64,000 bases of DNA from contig AP026541.1 in the NCBI GenBank assembly GCA_026075535.2, forward strand, positions 4,030,001-4,094,000, in the 5' to 3' direction. The translations under genes and the position numbers were made by a program. How positions within the stretch are numbered: position 1 is the stretch's first letter; every line of letters starts with the position of its first letter. Below are positions 41,725 to 51,756 of the stretch, in pieces. The stretch comes from Tricholoma matsutake. Taxonomy: Eukaryota; Basidiomycota; Agaricomycetes; Agaricales; Tricholomataceae. Below the pieces are notes generated by a model that saw only the letters and a list, made by a program, of their open reading frames with translations, did not search any database and was not told where the DNA came from.

Positions 41725-42150
41725 TATAAGGGCAACCTAAGCCTCTAGCAAAGGGAAATCCGAAGTTAAAATTATACTACATAATACAGGCATTGGGGGC
41801 GCACCTAGCAAAGGGAAATCCGAAGAGAAAACTCTAAGGATCCCCTTGCTGATGCCCAGTATATGTGAAGACGACAAAAATCAAATATAACCTAAAAATA
41901 GAAAAAGGCGGAGATAGGCGGATCAAGGCCGCCGAATGACATCATACCAAGGGGTATGTGTCGGAAGGGGTACTCCGCCTCTAAATATAAAAGTGTCAAC
42001 ATATACAAACATGATAGCAAGGGAAAATTAGTAATAAAATCCGGAAAAATCATAGAAAATGAAGAATAGAAGGAAATGAGGTGGGGAAAAATATGGGACG
42101 AACATAAAAAATAGGAAAAACACACAGGGCACCCCCTTAGTCCCCTTACA
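41725..42150 (-). repeat. 5' LTR of the young Ty3 element
   Basis: 426 bp, read as identical to the left copy. Downstream on the element strand the sequence begins GTAGAAAACTCTCC, not TGG, so the primer is not an obvious tRNA 3' end. Confidence 0.95.
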
Positions 42151-42155
42151 GGGAC

Positions 42156-42512
42156 TGTGATTGGGGTGGCAGGTGCTTATTGTGCTGCAGAAGATGTAAG
42201 GAAGTTTCTGTGGCCCGGGTTTGAAGTGATGAGTTCTCCTTTGCTCAGCAGTGGACATATGAATGTTTTTGGCTTTGTGTGTATCTCTATGTAAGTAGTA
42301 CATATATTGTTGTGTTCTACAGGCCTCTCAGACTGAAAAATCTGGTTTTACAACCTATGTATGCTGATACCCAGGGACTTCAGTCTTCTATAATCCAAGA
42401 TGGCTTGCCACAAGTTGCCAGGCTACTTCATGAAATTTGCCATGAAGTCATGTGATCTGTCCCAGGGTCCTACTCCAGGTGTTATCTGACCATGCGGTCA
42501 TTGGAAGGATGA
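42156..42512. other. CpG-poor flank between Ty3 element and foldback element
   Basis: No gene seen. Contains an inverted copy of the GTAGGACCC..GGGACA motif (42449-42476). Confidence 0.4.
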
Positions 42513-42514
42513 TA

Positions 42515-43374
42515 CTATATCGCCCAATTGGTCTGAAATCTCCCAGGGAGTCTGAAATTCAATTTCTACATTTTATCTGCTTGTGCAATCCCCCCAGAGT
42601 TTTACGGGATCTAATTGACTAGTAGTAACAGATGTATGTATGATTTCACTAAGGAATACAAGCTGTGGAAGCAGTCGAGAAACAGTAGCTGGAGTGATCA
42701 AACAGTGATACAAATGAAAATGTCTTGTTCACCATGGCAAAAATCACTCCCAAAGCCCAAAAACTTTTTACAGGACACCTACACTAGACCAAACTATGGT
42801 AACACACTCTCTTCAAGTCTCCGGGGTGGTGAGCCCATGTTCAAGAGCGAGGAGAGACAGCATGACAAAACTCATCAAAATTCAAGGTCTGCCCAGAAAC
42901 AGTATGTAGTGCATGCACTTTACATTTGCTTGTGATTTCTTGTGCCTCAAGCATCTCGAGCCACTTGCCGTTGAGCCGGCCAGTGGACATTCAATTTTAC
43001 TGTGACAAAGTGTGACAAAATTGACAGTGTCCCTTCATCACTCTCGAACATGGGCACAACACCCCCGGAAATTTGCAGAGAGCATGCTACCGTTGTCTTG
43101 TATAGTGTAGGTGTCCTGTCAAATTTTTTCGGGCTTTGGGAGTGGTTTTTGCCATGGTGAACAAGACATTTTCATTTGTATCACTGTTTGATCACTCCGG
43201 CTACTGTTTCTCGACTGCTTCCACAGCTTGTATTCCTTAGTGAAATCATACATACATCCGTTACTACTGGTCAATTAGATCCCATAAAACTCCAGGGGGA
43301 TTGCACAAGCAGATAAAATGTAGAAATTGAATTTCAGACTCCCTGGGAGATTTCAGACCAATTGGGTGATATAG
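42515..43374. mobile_element. 860-bp foldback element with about 340-bp inverted arms, TA-flanked
   Basis: The left end reads CTATATCGCCCAATTGG and the right end is its complement (CCAATTGGGTGATATAG). TA lies on both sides (42513-42514 and 43375-43376). The arms match at about 90% over the first 290 bp (including ATTTTATCTGCTTGTGCAAT and AAGCTGTGGAAGCAGTCGAG) and more loosely to about 340 bp. A core of under 200 bp remains. There is no transposase. TA duplication suggests mobilisation by a Tc1/mariner-type enzyme, an inference only. Confidence 0.85.
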
Positions 43375-43383
43375 TATATGATA

Positions 43384-43839
43384 AGGTAGGGCTCATTCAC
43401 ATCCAACCACATCACATGGTTGAAGAGTAACAAGCTGTCACAAATTACCACTTCTCTAATTACTACTTCCCATAAGAGTTTCTCTCAAATGTAAAACCTA
43501 AAGTCAATAGAAAATTGTTTTATGAAGAAGCTCTAGGTGCTTGATCACTCAGTTTTAATGGAGGAGGAAAGTTATTCGAGTTGCAACGAGTGTTTCAGGC
43601 TGATTTACAGGTATTGCTAAAAATGGGTATATGATTGATCTAAACCCAATAACTTCCCACCTCTTTGAAAATTAAATGATCGAGCACCTAGAACCTCTTT
43701 GGAACACAATTCTGCAATGGTTTTAGGTTTTACATTTGAGAGAAATACTTACAGGAAACAGTAATTAGAGAAAGGTCATTTGTCACAATTTGTCACTCCT
43801 CAACCACGTGATGTGGTTGGATGTGAATGAGCCCTACCT
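43384..43839. mobile_element. 456-bp foldback element with about 200-bp inverted arms, TA-flanked
   Basis: The left end is AGGTAGGGCTCATTCACATC and the right end its complement, with TA at 43382-43383 and 43840-43841. The arms run through CCAACCACATCAC, TTTCTCTCAAATGTAAAACC and CTAGGTGC, leaving only about 50 bp of spacer. Different terminal sequence from its neighbour, so a separate family. The nearest edges of the two elements are only nine bases apart, TA duplications included. Confidence 0.85.
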
Positions 43840-44166
43840 TAGAGGTGGGAAATATTCAAACAGCACGTGATCAGAACATGCCATATATGGCAGGAGGCTG
43901 CGAAAAAAAAAATTGACGTCATATGAAAAATTCCCGTCCACCCCTTGCCATTTCCCACATGCCCTCGCCTAACATGGCACGGTTTCCAAATTCGCTTAGG
44001 AGTGGCTTAGCTGAGCCTAATGTGTATGTACTTAAGCATGAGCTGCATGACAGCAACTGGGAACTCGAACAAGTTGCAAACCGTGTGAGAACAGGGACGA
44101 CACTCTTAGAAGCAACTTAGAAGTGTAACAACTTTACGACTGTGCTCGATCTCTCTCGCTAGGAAT

Positions 44167-44222
44167 TCACATCATCGTTAAGTTTCGATTTCTCTCACCC
44201 AGCTCCAAGCCGATTTTCACTG
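44167..44222 (-). repeat. Dispersed repeat motif, copy B (CAGTGAAAATCGG family)
   Basis: On the minus strand begins CAGTGAAAATCGGCTTGGAG and continues GTGAGAGAAATCGAAAC, matching copy A at 19361. A GC-rich GGCCGGCCGCC lies just outside the motif. Confidence 0.65.
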
Positions 44223-44326
44223 GGCGGCCGGCCCTCAATTTTGTCTAATTTTGTTCGAATAAAATCCTCTGTACCTGAAAATCAATCACATTTACAGTAG
44301 ACTCGTAACCACTCCCTCGTATAGGT

Positions 44327-44366
44327 ATGAGCAAGCGTCGATACCTATATATCGACGCTTGCTCAT
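44327..44366. repeat. 40-bp perfect inverted repeat (17-bp arms, 6-nt loop)
   Basis: ATGAGCAAGCGTCGATA, then CCTATA, then the exact complement of the first arm. Would form a strong hairpin in RNA or a cruciform in DNA. It lies in the 1.2-kb region between the foldback elements and the Zn2Cys6 gene. Confidence 0.9.
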
Positions 44367-45460
44367 GTACTAGGGATCGGTCACCGGTTAGTGGTGGAGA
44401 GGAATATGACCAATAATGCATTAGTGATGGTTTACTGCGCCGCTTATGTACTCCTACCTCGCCAACTTGGGGCTTGATCGACATTGCGAGAAGTAAAGAA
44501 TAAATCCTTCCAGCTGGTTACATAAATTCTAGTACAAAATTTGTAACTGGGAAGCCTTGCAATAAGGTATTAAAACCCACCAATTATTCGCCACGGGTGA
44601 ACCATTTCTGAAATAAAAAATAACCTTCGCGACTGCGAATTTCAAGACCTGTACCTCGAAGGTTCAGGTTTGTAGGATCTGTGTCTTCTGGGAAGTGATT
44701 TGGCAGGATCCATCATTTTGATATCATATCGTATACGTACTCATGTAACTTGACAAAGCTGCGATCAGGCGCCCAGCCGCGGTTGTCAGGAAGTTACCGG
44801 ATGCTGTCCAATCCATTTTACATCAGTTTGCATCTCGTGTTGTCGCGGGAGGAGAGGACTCCCGAGGGACTCAGTGCGCAGTTGATCGACTCGGACCCTA
44901 GGACGGGCAACAACAGTTCTAATGCAGTGAAAGCTGCGCACTTTGCTGGTTGCAAACTGTGGTCATTAACGCTGAGTTCTAGCCATAGTTGCACCATTGA
45001 CACTTAGTGTATAGTATTGGTAGGTTGACTACTGTGCCAAACCAAAGACCATCTGCCATGGAGCCGCCTAGGTGCCTTGACATCGTCGTTGGAGATAGCC
45101 TATTCCATACGTGTATTTTCAAAACACTTGTGCGCGGTTGATCGGCGAATGGCGTGAGGGACGCAGGCTCACGTCGTTCTTCGTCGAGGAGTCCCAGAAC
45201 GGAAGTTAACTGCCTGCTTTCGTCTCACTAGCTGCGGAGATCGGGACGCACTGGTCGTGGTCGTACTGAGGTCAAGGAATGCACTACCGCGGCGTGACAG
45301 CAGTGAGGACATATTGCAGTGTTCTTATGTTCTCGGGCACTCCATGAGAAGTCGGATCGCAATCTGAGATATGACATTGCGGATAGATCCAATAAATAAG
45401 AAACGCCTTTGGGCTGTAAACCCTAGCAAAATGTATTTGGTTCGTGTAGACTGCACGATT
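44367..45460. other. Gene-free region downstream of the Zn2Cys6 gene
   Basis: About 1.1 kb, normal CpG, with only short frames that I do not recognise. It would contain the 3' UTR of the minus-strand regulator gene. Confidence 0.4.
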
Positions 45461-47635
45461 TCAGAAGCGACTGGAAGGATGCAGTTCCACTTTGGTTGCC
45501 AGAGCGCCTGGAAAAGAGAAATGACGTCATTAATTTCGATCAGCGAGAAGATATTACGCATAGCGTACTTGACAGGGGAGAGAAGGCGCCAAACGTTTTC
45601 ATAGCTGTCACTAACATAGATAAACCTTCCCGACTGATATGGACGATATCCGGAGATTCTGGGTGTATATTTCCAATACTCGCAGCATTTGGTAGGATGC
45701 GCATAAACATTTTCGACACGCCGAACCAACATGCCTAATAAAGATGATGGTGAATGAACCCAGTCACAAAGGGCCAATCACTTACCCCAATAATGGGGTC
45801 AAGATATTGATAATCCCCACGACTCAGCTGGCTGATCATCCGAACGACATGATTACCAGCCTTGAATGCTCTTGCATCGAAAAGATCGTGGCGTTGTAGG
45901 TGTACGAAGCACGTATAGACCATCGTCTGGACAAAGAAATAGTCCAGATCGAAAACCGGCGACTGCCCCAAGGATGCAACACCAGGTGGGAAAGAAAGAG
46001 GCGGCATCATCGATGAGAAACCCTGTACTGCAACTTCAGCACACTGGTAATCAGACCAGTCATTTTTTCCTAAGCAGGTAATTACTCGCAGTTCGATAGT
46101 CGAACATACAGGAAAGCGTACCAAGTTTTAAACGGGCCGTCATGTCATAAAGGGCAATGACCTTCGCTTTCAACGCTGGGGTACATGTCGAATTCGTCCG
46201 AAGCCGAGCTTTTCCTTCCATCAACGTTTTAAGAGGGTCTGATTCCCAACTGTCTTCCTGTTGGTCATAAGATGAAAGTATGTCGTCATTAGGATATAGA
46301 TCACTTGCCCACACAGAGTTTCCCGGTGGTACTGGCCAAGGTGTTGTTATTCGGAATTGTGCATCATCCCTGTGTGGGAATGCCAGAGGTAGTCCATGGA
46401 ACGCGGACCAGCACCTATCCACAACGAACGCTTGCCAAAATGTAAAGATCTGATCTGTCAGTTCTACGTCGTCTCTGGGTGAGGCAACAGAGGCGGATGT
46501 GTTCAGTAGGTGACATATACTGGTTGAACGATTGTCTGTAGGGTGCAGCTGATGTAAACCAAGGCATACGGTCAATCGAACAGCCGAGAAAGCCTGGCGA
46601 TAGCCCTCAATAGCACGATTATTATTGTACATGTACACCGCGATAAGAGACGACGCTTGCACGATGTCAAGAAGCCGATCCGAAATTTCGAGCGCAGTGT
46701 TGATTTCGTCTAGGGTCTGGGTTAAAAGTGCTGGCTCCATTTCCGAATAATATGGAGTTTGTGCATAGTGGCAAGCGAGTAGGTATATTGCATTCCAGAG
46801 CGCCGGATGCGGCTCTTGGTCGTTAGATTGAGGATTTGTAAACCGACTCATGCTGCAATAGTACCAGCATTGGTGCCTGTGCGCCATAAACACGTTCAAA
46901 CTTGAGGAAAATCAACCTAAAGTAAAAACTGTTATGGTAAGGGCTGCGCACAGGTATGTCTTAACACCGTCGGGAAGGAGATTCACGGGATCCCCATACG
47001 CTGCATCTGGATAAGATGCATAAGAAGAGACTGGTTCATCAGAGACGAGAGAAGGACAACTCGATGATGAAGACGTTGATGAAGTATTACTGGTAAGCAG
47101 AGCGGCACCAGTATCACAAGGAAGATGGCGAGGCAGTGTTCCAGTGGTAGCCAAACTGTCAAAGCTGAATGTTGCCATATCTTCAAGCGATCTCGATAAA
47201 TCACGATTGGCTTGGATACAGAAAGATCAGGTTTATAACTAGGCACATGAAGAATAGGAATGGACTTACGAGTTGAAAGTGATTCTAGTTCTTGCAAGCG
47301 TTTCTCCAAAGCAGCCAATTGTTCATTCAGCATCTGCGTTCGGCTTTTCTGCAGACTATCGTCATACTGGCACGCATGAGCTCTATTCAGTCTATTGCAC
47401 TGGCGGCAAACCGGCCGCATCCCGTCGCATTTCTAATTCGAAATCAGTTTGATAAAAAGAGTAAGGCCTTCGAGAGCTCTCTTACCAGCTTCTTCCTCCT
47501 ATGAGATTGATGAGCAAGGCAATAGCCAACTCGGTATACAATACAACGCATCGCTCACCTGCACGACAGACAAGCCGAGCCTCTTCGTAGCGTTGTTTCA
47601 AGCTTGTATGGTGGCATGGAGGGAATGTTCTTCAT
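45461..47635 (-). CDS. Zn2Cys6 fungal-type transcription factor
   Basis: My model has eight exons: 47559-47635, 47486-47498 (13 nt), 47270-47432, 46952-47180, 46086-46900, 45786-46027, 45569-45734 and 45461-45507. They total 1752 nt, or 583 residues, all GT-AG and in frame. The zinc cluster has Cys22, 25, 32, 39, 42 and 51 (spacing 2-6-6-2-8) and is assembled across the first three exons. A leucine-rich coiled coil follows (LNEQLAALEKRLQELE). The middle homology region includes PALWNAIYLLACHYAQTP and LTVCLGLHQLHP, as in the Fungal_trans family. A nuclear DNA-binding regulator; target genes unknown. The exon 5/6 junction and the last exon are the least certain. Confidence 0.85.
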
Positions 47636-48376
47636 CCTATCAACCCCACGTTATAAAGTGTAGTAGATCGCTTTAATTTACGCGCCCGGCCGTCAATTGA
47701 TCGGTGAATTCGGCGTGGAATACTCTCTATCCTGTGTCAACCCCGCTTTATTAAGTTAAAAGGGTGAATTGTCGTGAGAAGCTAAGAATTATTTAAGACG
47801 CGACTTCAGCGCGATCGTTCAGATCCCGGATTCGGAAGACTCGGAGATATGTCGACCCCAACAGTGCAGCGCATCGATCCATCACTGCATATACCGATAT
47901 GGAAACTTGAGCTTAGCAGCCGTGAGCATGCGTAAGTAGTTCTGAATGGAGTCTAATTCGGCAAGGCAATGTCGTCGTTCAAACTTCAATGGTCGGTCGT
48001 CGAGATCGCGAGGCTTGAAGCTCCAGCGCCGAATAAGTATCAAAACTGCGGAAAAAACTCGTGCTCACCGAAGACGCCTACTGATTTGCACGTAGGCTGT
48101 TGTGTGGATAAAACGAAACTTTACTCACTAGCAACTCTAGCATTGTGGCGATAGTGTCATAATGCTCGTGCTTAGAATCAGAAATCTTTCAGATGGTACC
48201 ATTCCCGGGTCGATCGGCGGATGATAACTTACTGGGGGCCCCTTGAAGGGATGAGAGATAGAAGTAGTAGTTATCATGGGAACTCTGAACTTATCTGCAC
48301 GGACCAACTCCCCGGGAATAGCTGTAGCCGGACAACCAATAATCATAAGGATTCTTCTATCTATACCACACATCAT
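47636..48376. other. Upstream region of the Zn2Cys6 gene
   Basis: 740 bp between the regulator start and the adenylate kinase stop, with no recognised gene. Presumably the regulator promoter. Confidence 0.5.
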
Positions 48377-49310
<934 letters not shown>

Positions 49311-49518
49311 TTCGCAGACAAGGAAGAGGACTACACCAAAACCCCGCTCAAGCGTTCAAACGTTCACGGTTCAACCCGGTGTCAGCTGGGGATTTTCGGA
49401 CGGAGTTGTAAAGGGGATTGCTGTTGACAAGCGCCGGCAAACACTCTAAAAATATCCGCCAAGTGCGACGTGTTAACTTTTTCCTACATATCAATATTGC
49501 AACTCGAGGTTCGCAGCA
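49311..49518. promoter_or_regulatory. Bidirectional promoter region between ADK1 and WBP1
   Basis: 208 bp between two divergent start codons. No TATA box that stands out; an AAAATATCC stretch is near 49450. It must hold both 5' UTRs and core promoters. Confidence 0.6.
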
Positions 49519-51110
49519 ATGCGGTATCCTCGCTCATTACTACTCCTTTGGACAGCGCTCGCGTCGATTGTAAATGCAAGGTCAAGTTCGGGCGATTCAG
49601 TCTTGATAGTCATCGAACCTAAGCAGCAAGACAACTATTCCATATTCTTCAACGGTCTGAAAGGTTTGCGGCGTTGTCTGTGCTCTTGGTGACAGTAATT
49701 TCAAAACTTGTCCTTAGAAAGAGGTTATGACCTCACATTTCGAGCACCCAGGGATGAGACTCCACCAATCGTCGAGTATGACGCACCATTGTTCGCTCAC
49801 ATCATTATGTTTGCGTCTGAAAATAAATGTAAGTGCATGTACCTTCTGCCATCAGTTTCTGACTTCTTTATTAGTCTTCGCGAAAGACATCACTCCGCAG
49901 TCACTTGTAGGATTGCTGCACAAAAATACTAACCTTCTCATCGCTCTTTCGTCAACACAAACATCTCTTTCTTCCCTTGCTGCAGAATTCTCTCTCGTAC
50001 TGCCTCCGCCTGGCACACCTTTGATCTCGTACTTCCCCGAACGGCAAGACTCACCTACTGTTATACCAGTTTCTATACCGTCGGGCAATGCGATCCTGAC
50101 TCCGAATCTACCTCCTGTCTGGTTCTCTGGCGTGCCGCACTCACTAGGTAACAATCCACTACTTGTACCTATCCTACGTGCTCCAGCCGAAAGCTTTGCG
50201 GCTGAAGTTGATGGCGGTACTGCGGACGCCTTAGTAGATGCTTCTGAGAGAGGTGGAGAAGGTCTTTGGGCAGGTTCCAATCTTGGCTTGGTAACAGGGT
50301 TCCAAACCCTCAATGGGGCTCGGGTCACCTGGGTAGGGGGCGTAGATATGTTCAGCGATGAGTATGCCCGGAAGGAGATTTCAAAGTCAGTTTCTCATCT
50401 CTCATAATCTCTTGTAGTGTAATCTGAGTATCTGACTTAGGGGAGTCAAATCTGGAAATGCCCAATTCGCTCATGACGTAGCCGCATGGACCTTCCAGGA
50501 GTCGCTCGTTTTTCGAATTGATAAAACGACGCACCACCGTGTCAACGCCACTGCTGCAAGTGAGCAGTATATCATAAATGACGAAATCGTAAATCAGACT
50601 ATTGCATATGCTGTGATTGAGTCTGATACAGTTACAGGTGTTCGACGTTCATATCTCAAAATATGACCCAAAAACCTCTACATGGATGCCATATTCAGGG
50701 CTCAAGGATCTGCAACTTGAGTTCACCATGCTGGATCCTCACATTCGAACGGCTCTGTCACCTGTACCAGGCCATGCTGGGAAATATTCGGTCACCTTCC
50801 GCGCCCCTGATAGACACGGCGTTTTCAAATTTGTTGTCAACTACAAGCGCAGAGGGTATGTACACATAATCCTACTGTCAACCGATTAGTCTGATCGATT
50901 TTCAACACCAGCCTAACGTACCTCGAAAGCTCAACCACGGTTCCTGTGGTCCCTCCCAGACATGATGGGTATCCCCGTTTCGTCAGCGCCGCCTGGCCTT
51001 ATTATGTTGGGGCAATAAGCACTAGCATCGGGTTCTTCCTGTTTTCAGCTATGTGGTTAGCAGGGGACTCTCGTGAGGCAAAGAAAGGCAAGGGGCACAA
51101 AACTGAATAG
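49519..51110 (+). CDS. WBP1: Oligosaccharyltransferase 48-kDa subunit (OST48/Wbp1)
   Basis: Six exons: 49519-49663, 49718-49828, 49875-50385, 50441-50588, 50638-50855 and 50912-51110. They total 1332 nt, or 443 residues, all GT-AG and in frame. A hydrophobic signal peptide is at the start (RSLLLLWTALASIVNA), followed by a lumenal domain with family phrases FNGLKERGYDLTFRAP, KDITPQSLVGLL and FDVHISKYDP. A C-terminal transmembrane helix (YYVGAISTSIGFFLFSAMWL) comes before a short basic tail. Part of the ER-membrane oligosaccharyltransferase that transfers N-glycans to nascent proteins. The tail keeps Lys at -3 but not the full di-lysine retrieval pattern. Confidence 0.95.
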
Positions 51111-51756
51111 ATCTTGAACACCTTATATAAAAGTGTCCTGACTCCGATGCCTGTCAGTCCACACTGTAACTGTTAGTGCCTTTACATAATAAACGTTCAA
51201 CGTTCAACGTTGCAACGTCCACTGTTCGTCACTCAGAGTCATTAGTTAAAAAATCACCATCACGTGATTGTTTCACGCGTAATAGAAAGGTTGACCTTTT
51301 ACCGCGGCCCTCACCCAATCACGCTTGCTGCAAAACCGGGAAGATAGTTATCAATTTCCAGCTCATTTCTAGCCCAATAAATCCGCGTGTATATACTACT
51401 CCCTCCTTAAAGTTATATATCCTGACGGGACAGGAGGTTTTCTTTTTACTCTTTAAATTTCCGAATCCTCATTCCCAGTAGATCCTTCTCTGTCCCATAA
51501 CTCCTCTTCGCAGAGCGTCAAACTAACGTGGCGCTTCCTACCGCACTTCATCCCCAGGTTCAAAATGCTCCACTCAATCGCGCCTTGGCAACGTTCATGG
51601 GGTTTTCATGTGTCTTCGGAGAGTCAGAGCTCTATCCTGTCCTTCTGACTGAGGTCCTTTAAGCGCCGGTCCAGACTTACCACCCGTCGTACGCTGTACT
51701 TGCGCCGAAGCCCTCAGTCATTTTTTCAAATTTCCTCCTTCCCTCCTCACAAACCA
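51111..51756. other. Convergent intergenic region between WBP1 and kinase gene
   Basis: 646 bp holding both 3' UTRs. A repeated AACGTTCAACGTT phrase occurs near 51190-51215. No gene seen. Confidence 0.5.

Larger units (their letters stand above)
36104..42150 (-). mobile_element. Ty3/gypsy chromovirus LTR retrotransposon, apparently intact and recent
   Basis: 6,047 bp with 426-bp LTRs that I read as identical, flanked by GGGAC (36099-36103 and 42151-42155). On the minus strand the LTR runs from TGTAAGGGG to CCCTTATA, so it ends TA instead of CA in both copies. Gag (40440-41558) and pol (36541-40443 and a little upstream) are both open. CpG content is high, in contrast to the related relic at 5.4-7.5 kb. 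Confidence 0.96.

Noticed and set aside
45325..45777. 150-codon minus-strand frame as the C-terminus of the Zn2Cys6 gene
   Set aside because: Another frame after a GT-AG intron at 45735-45785 gives ACWFGVSKMFMRILPNAA, which fits the family much better.
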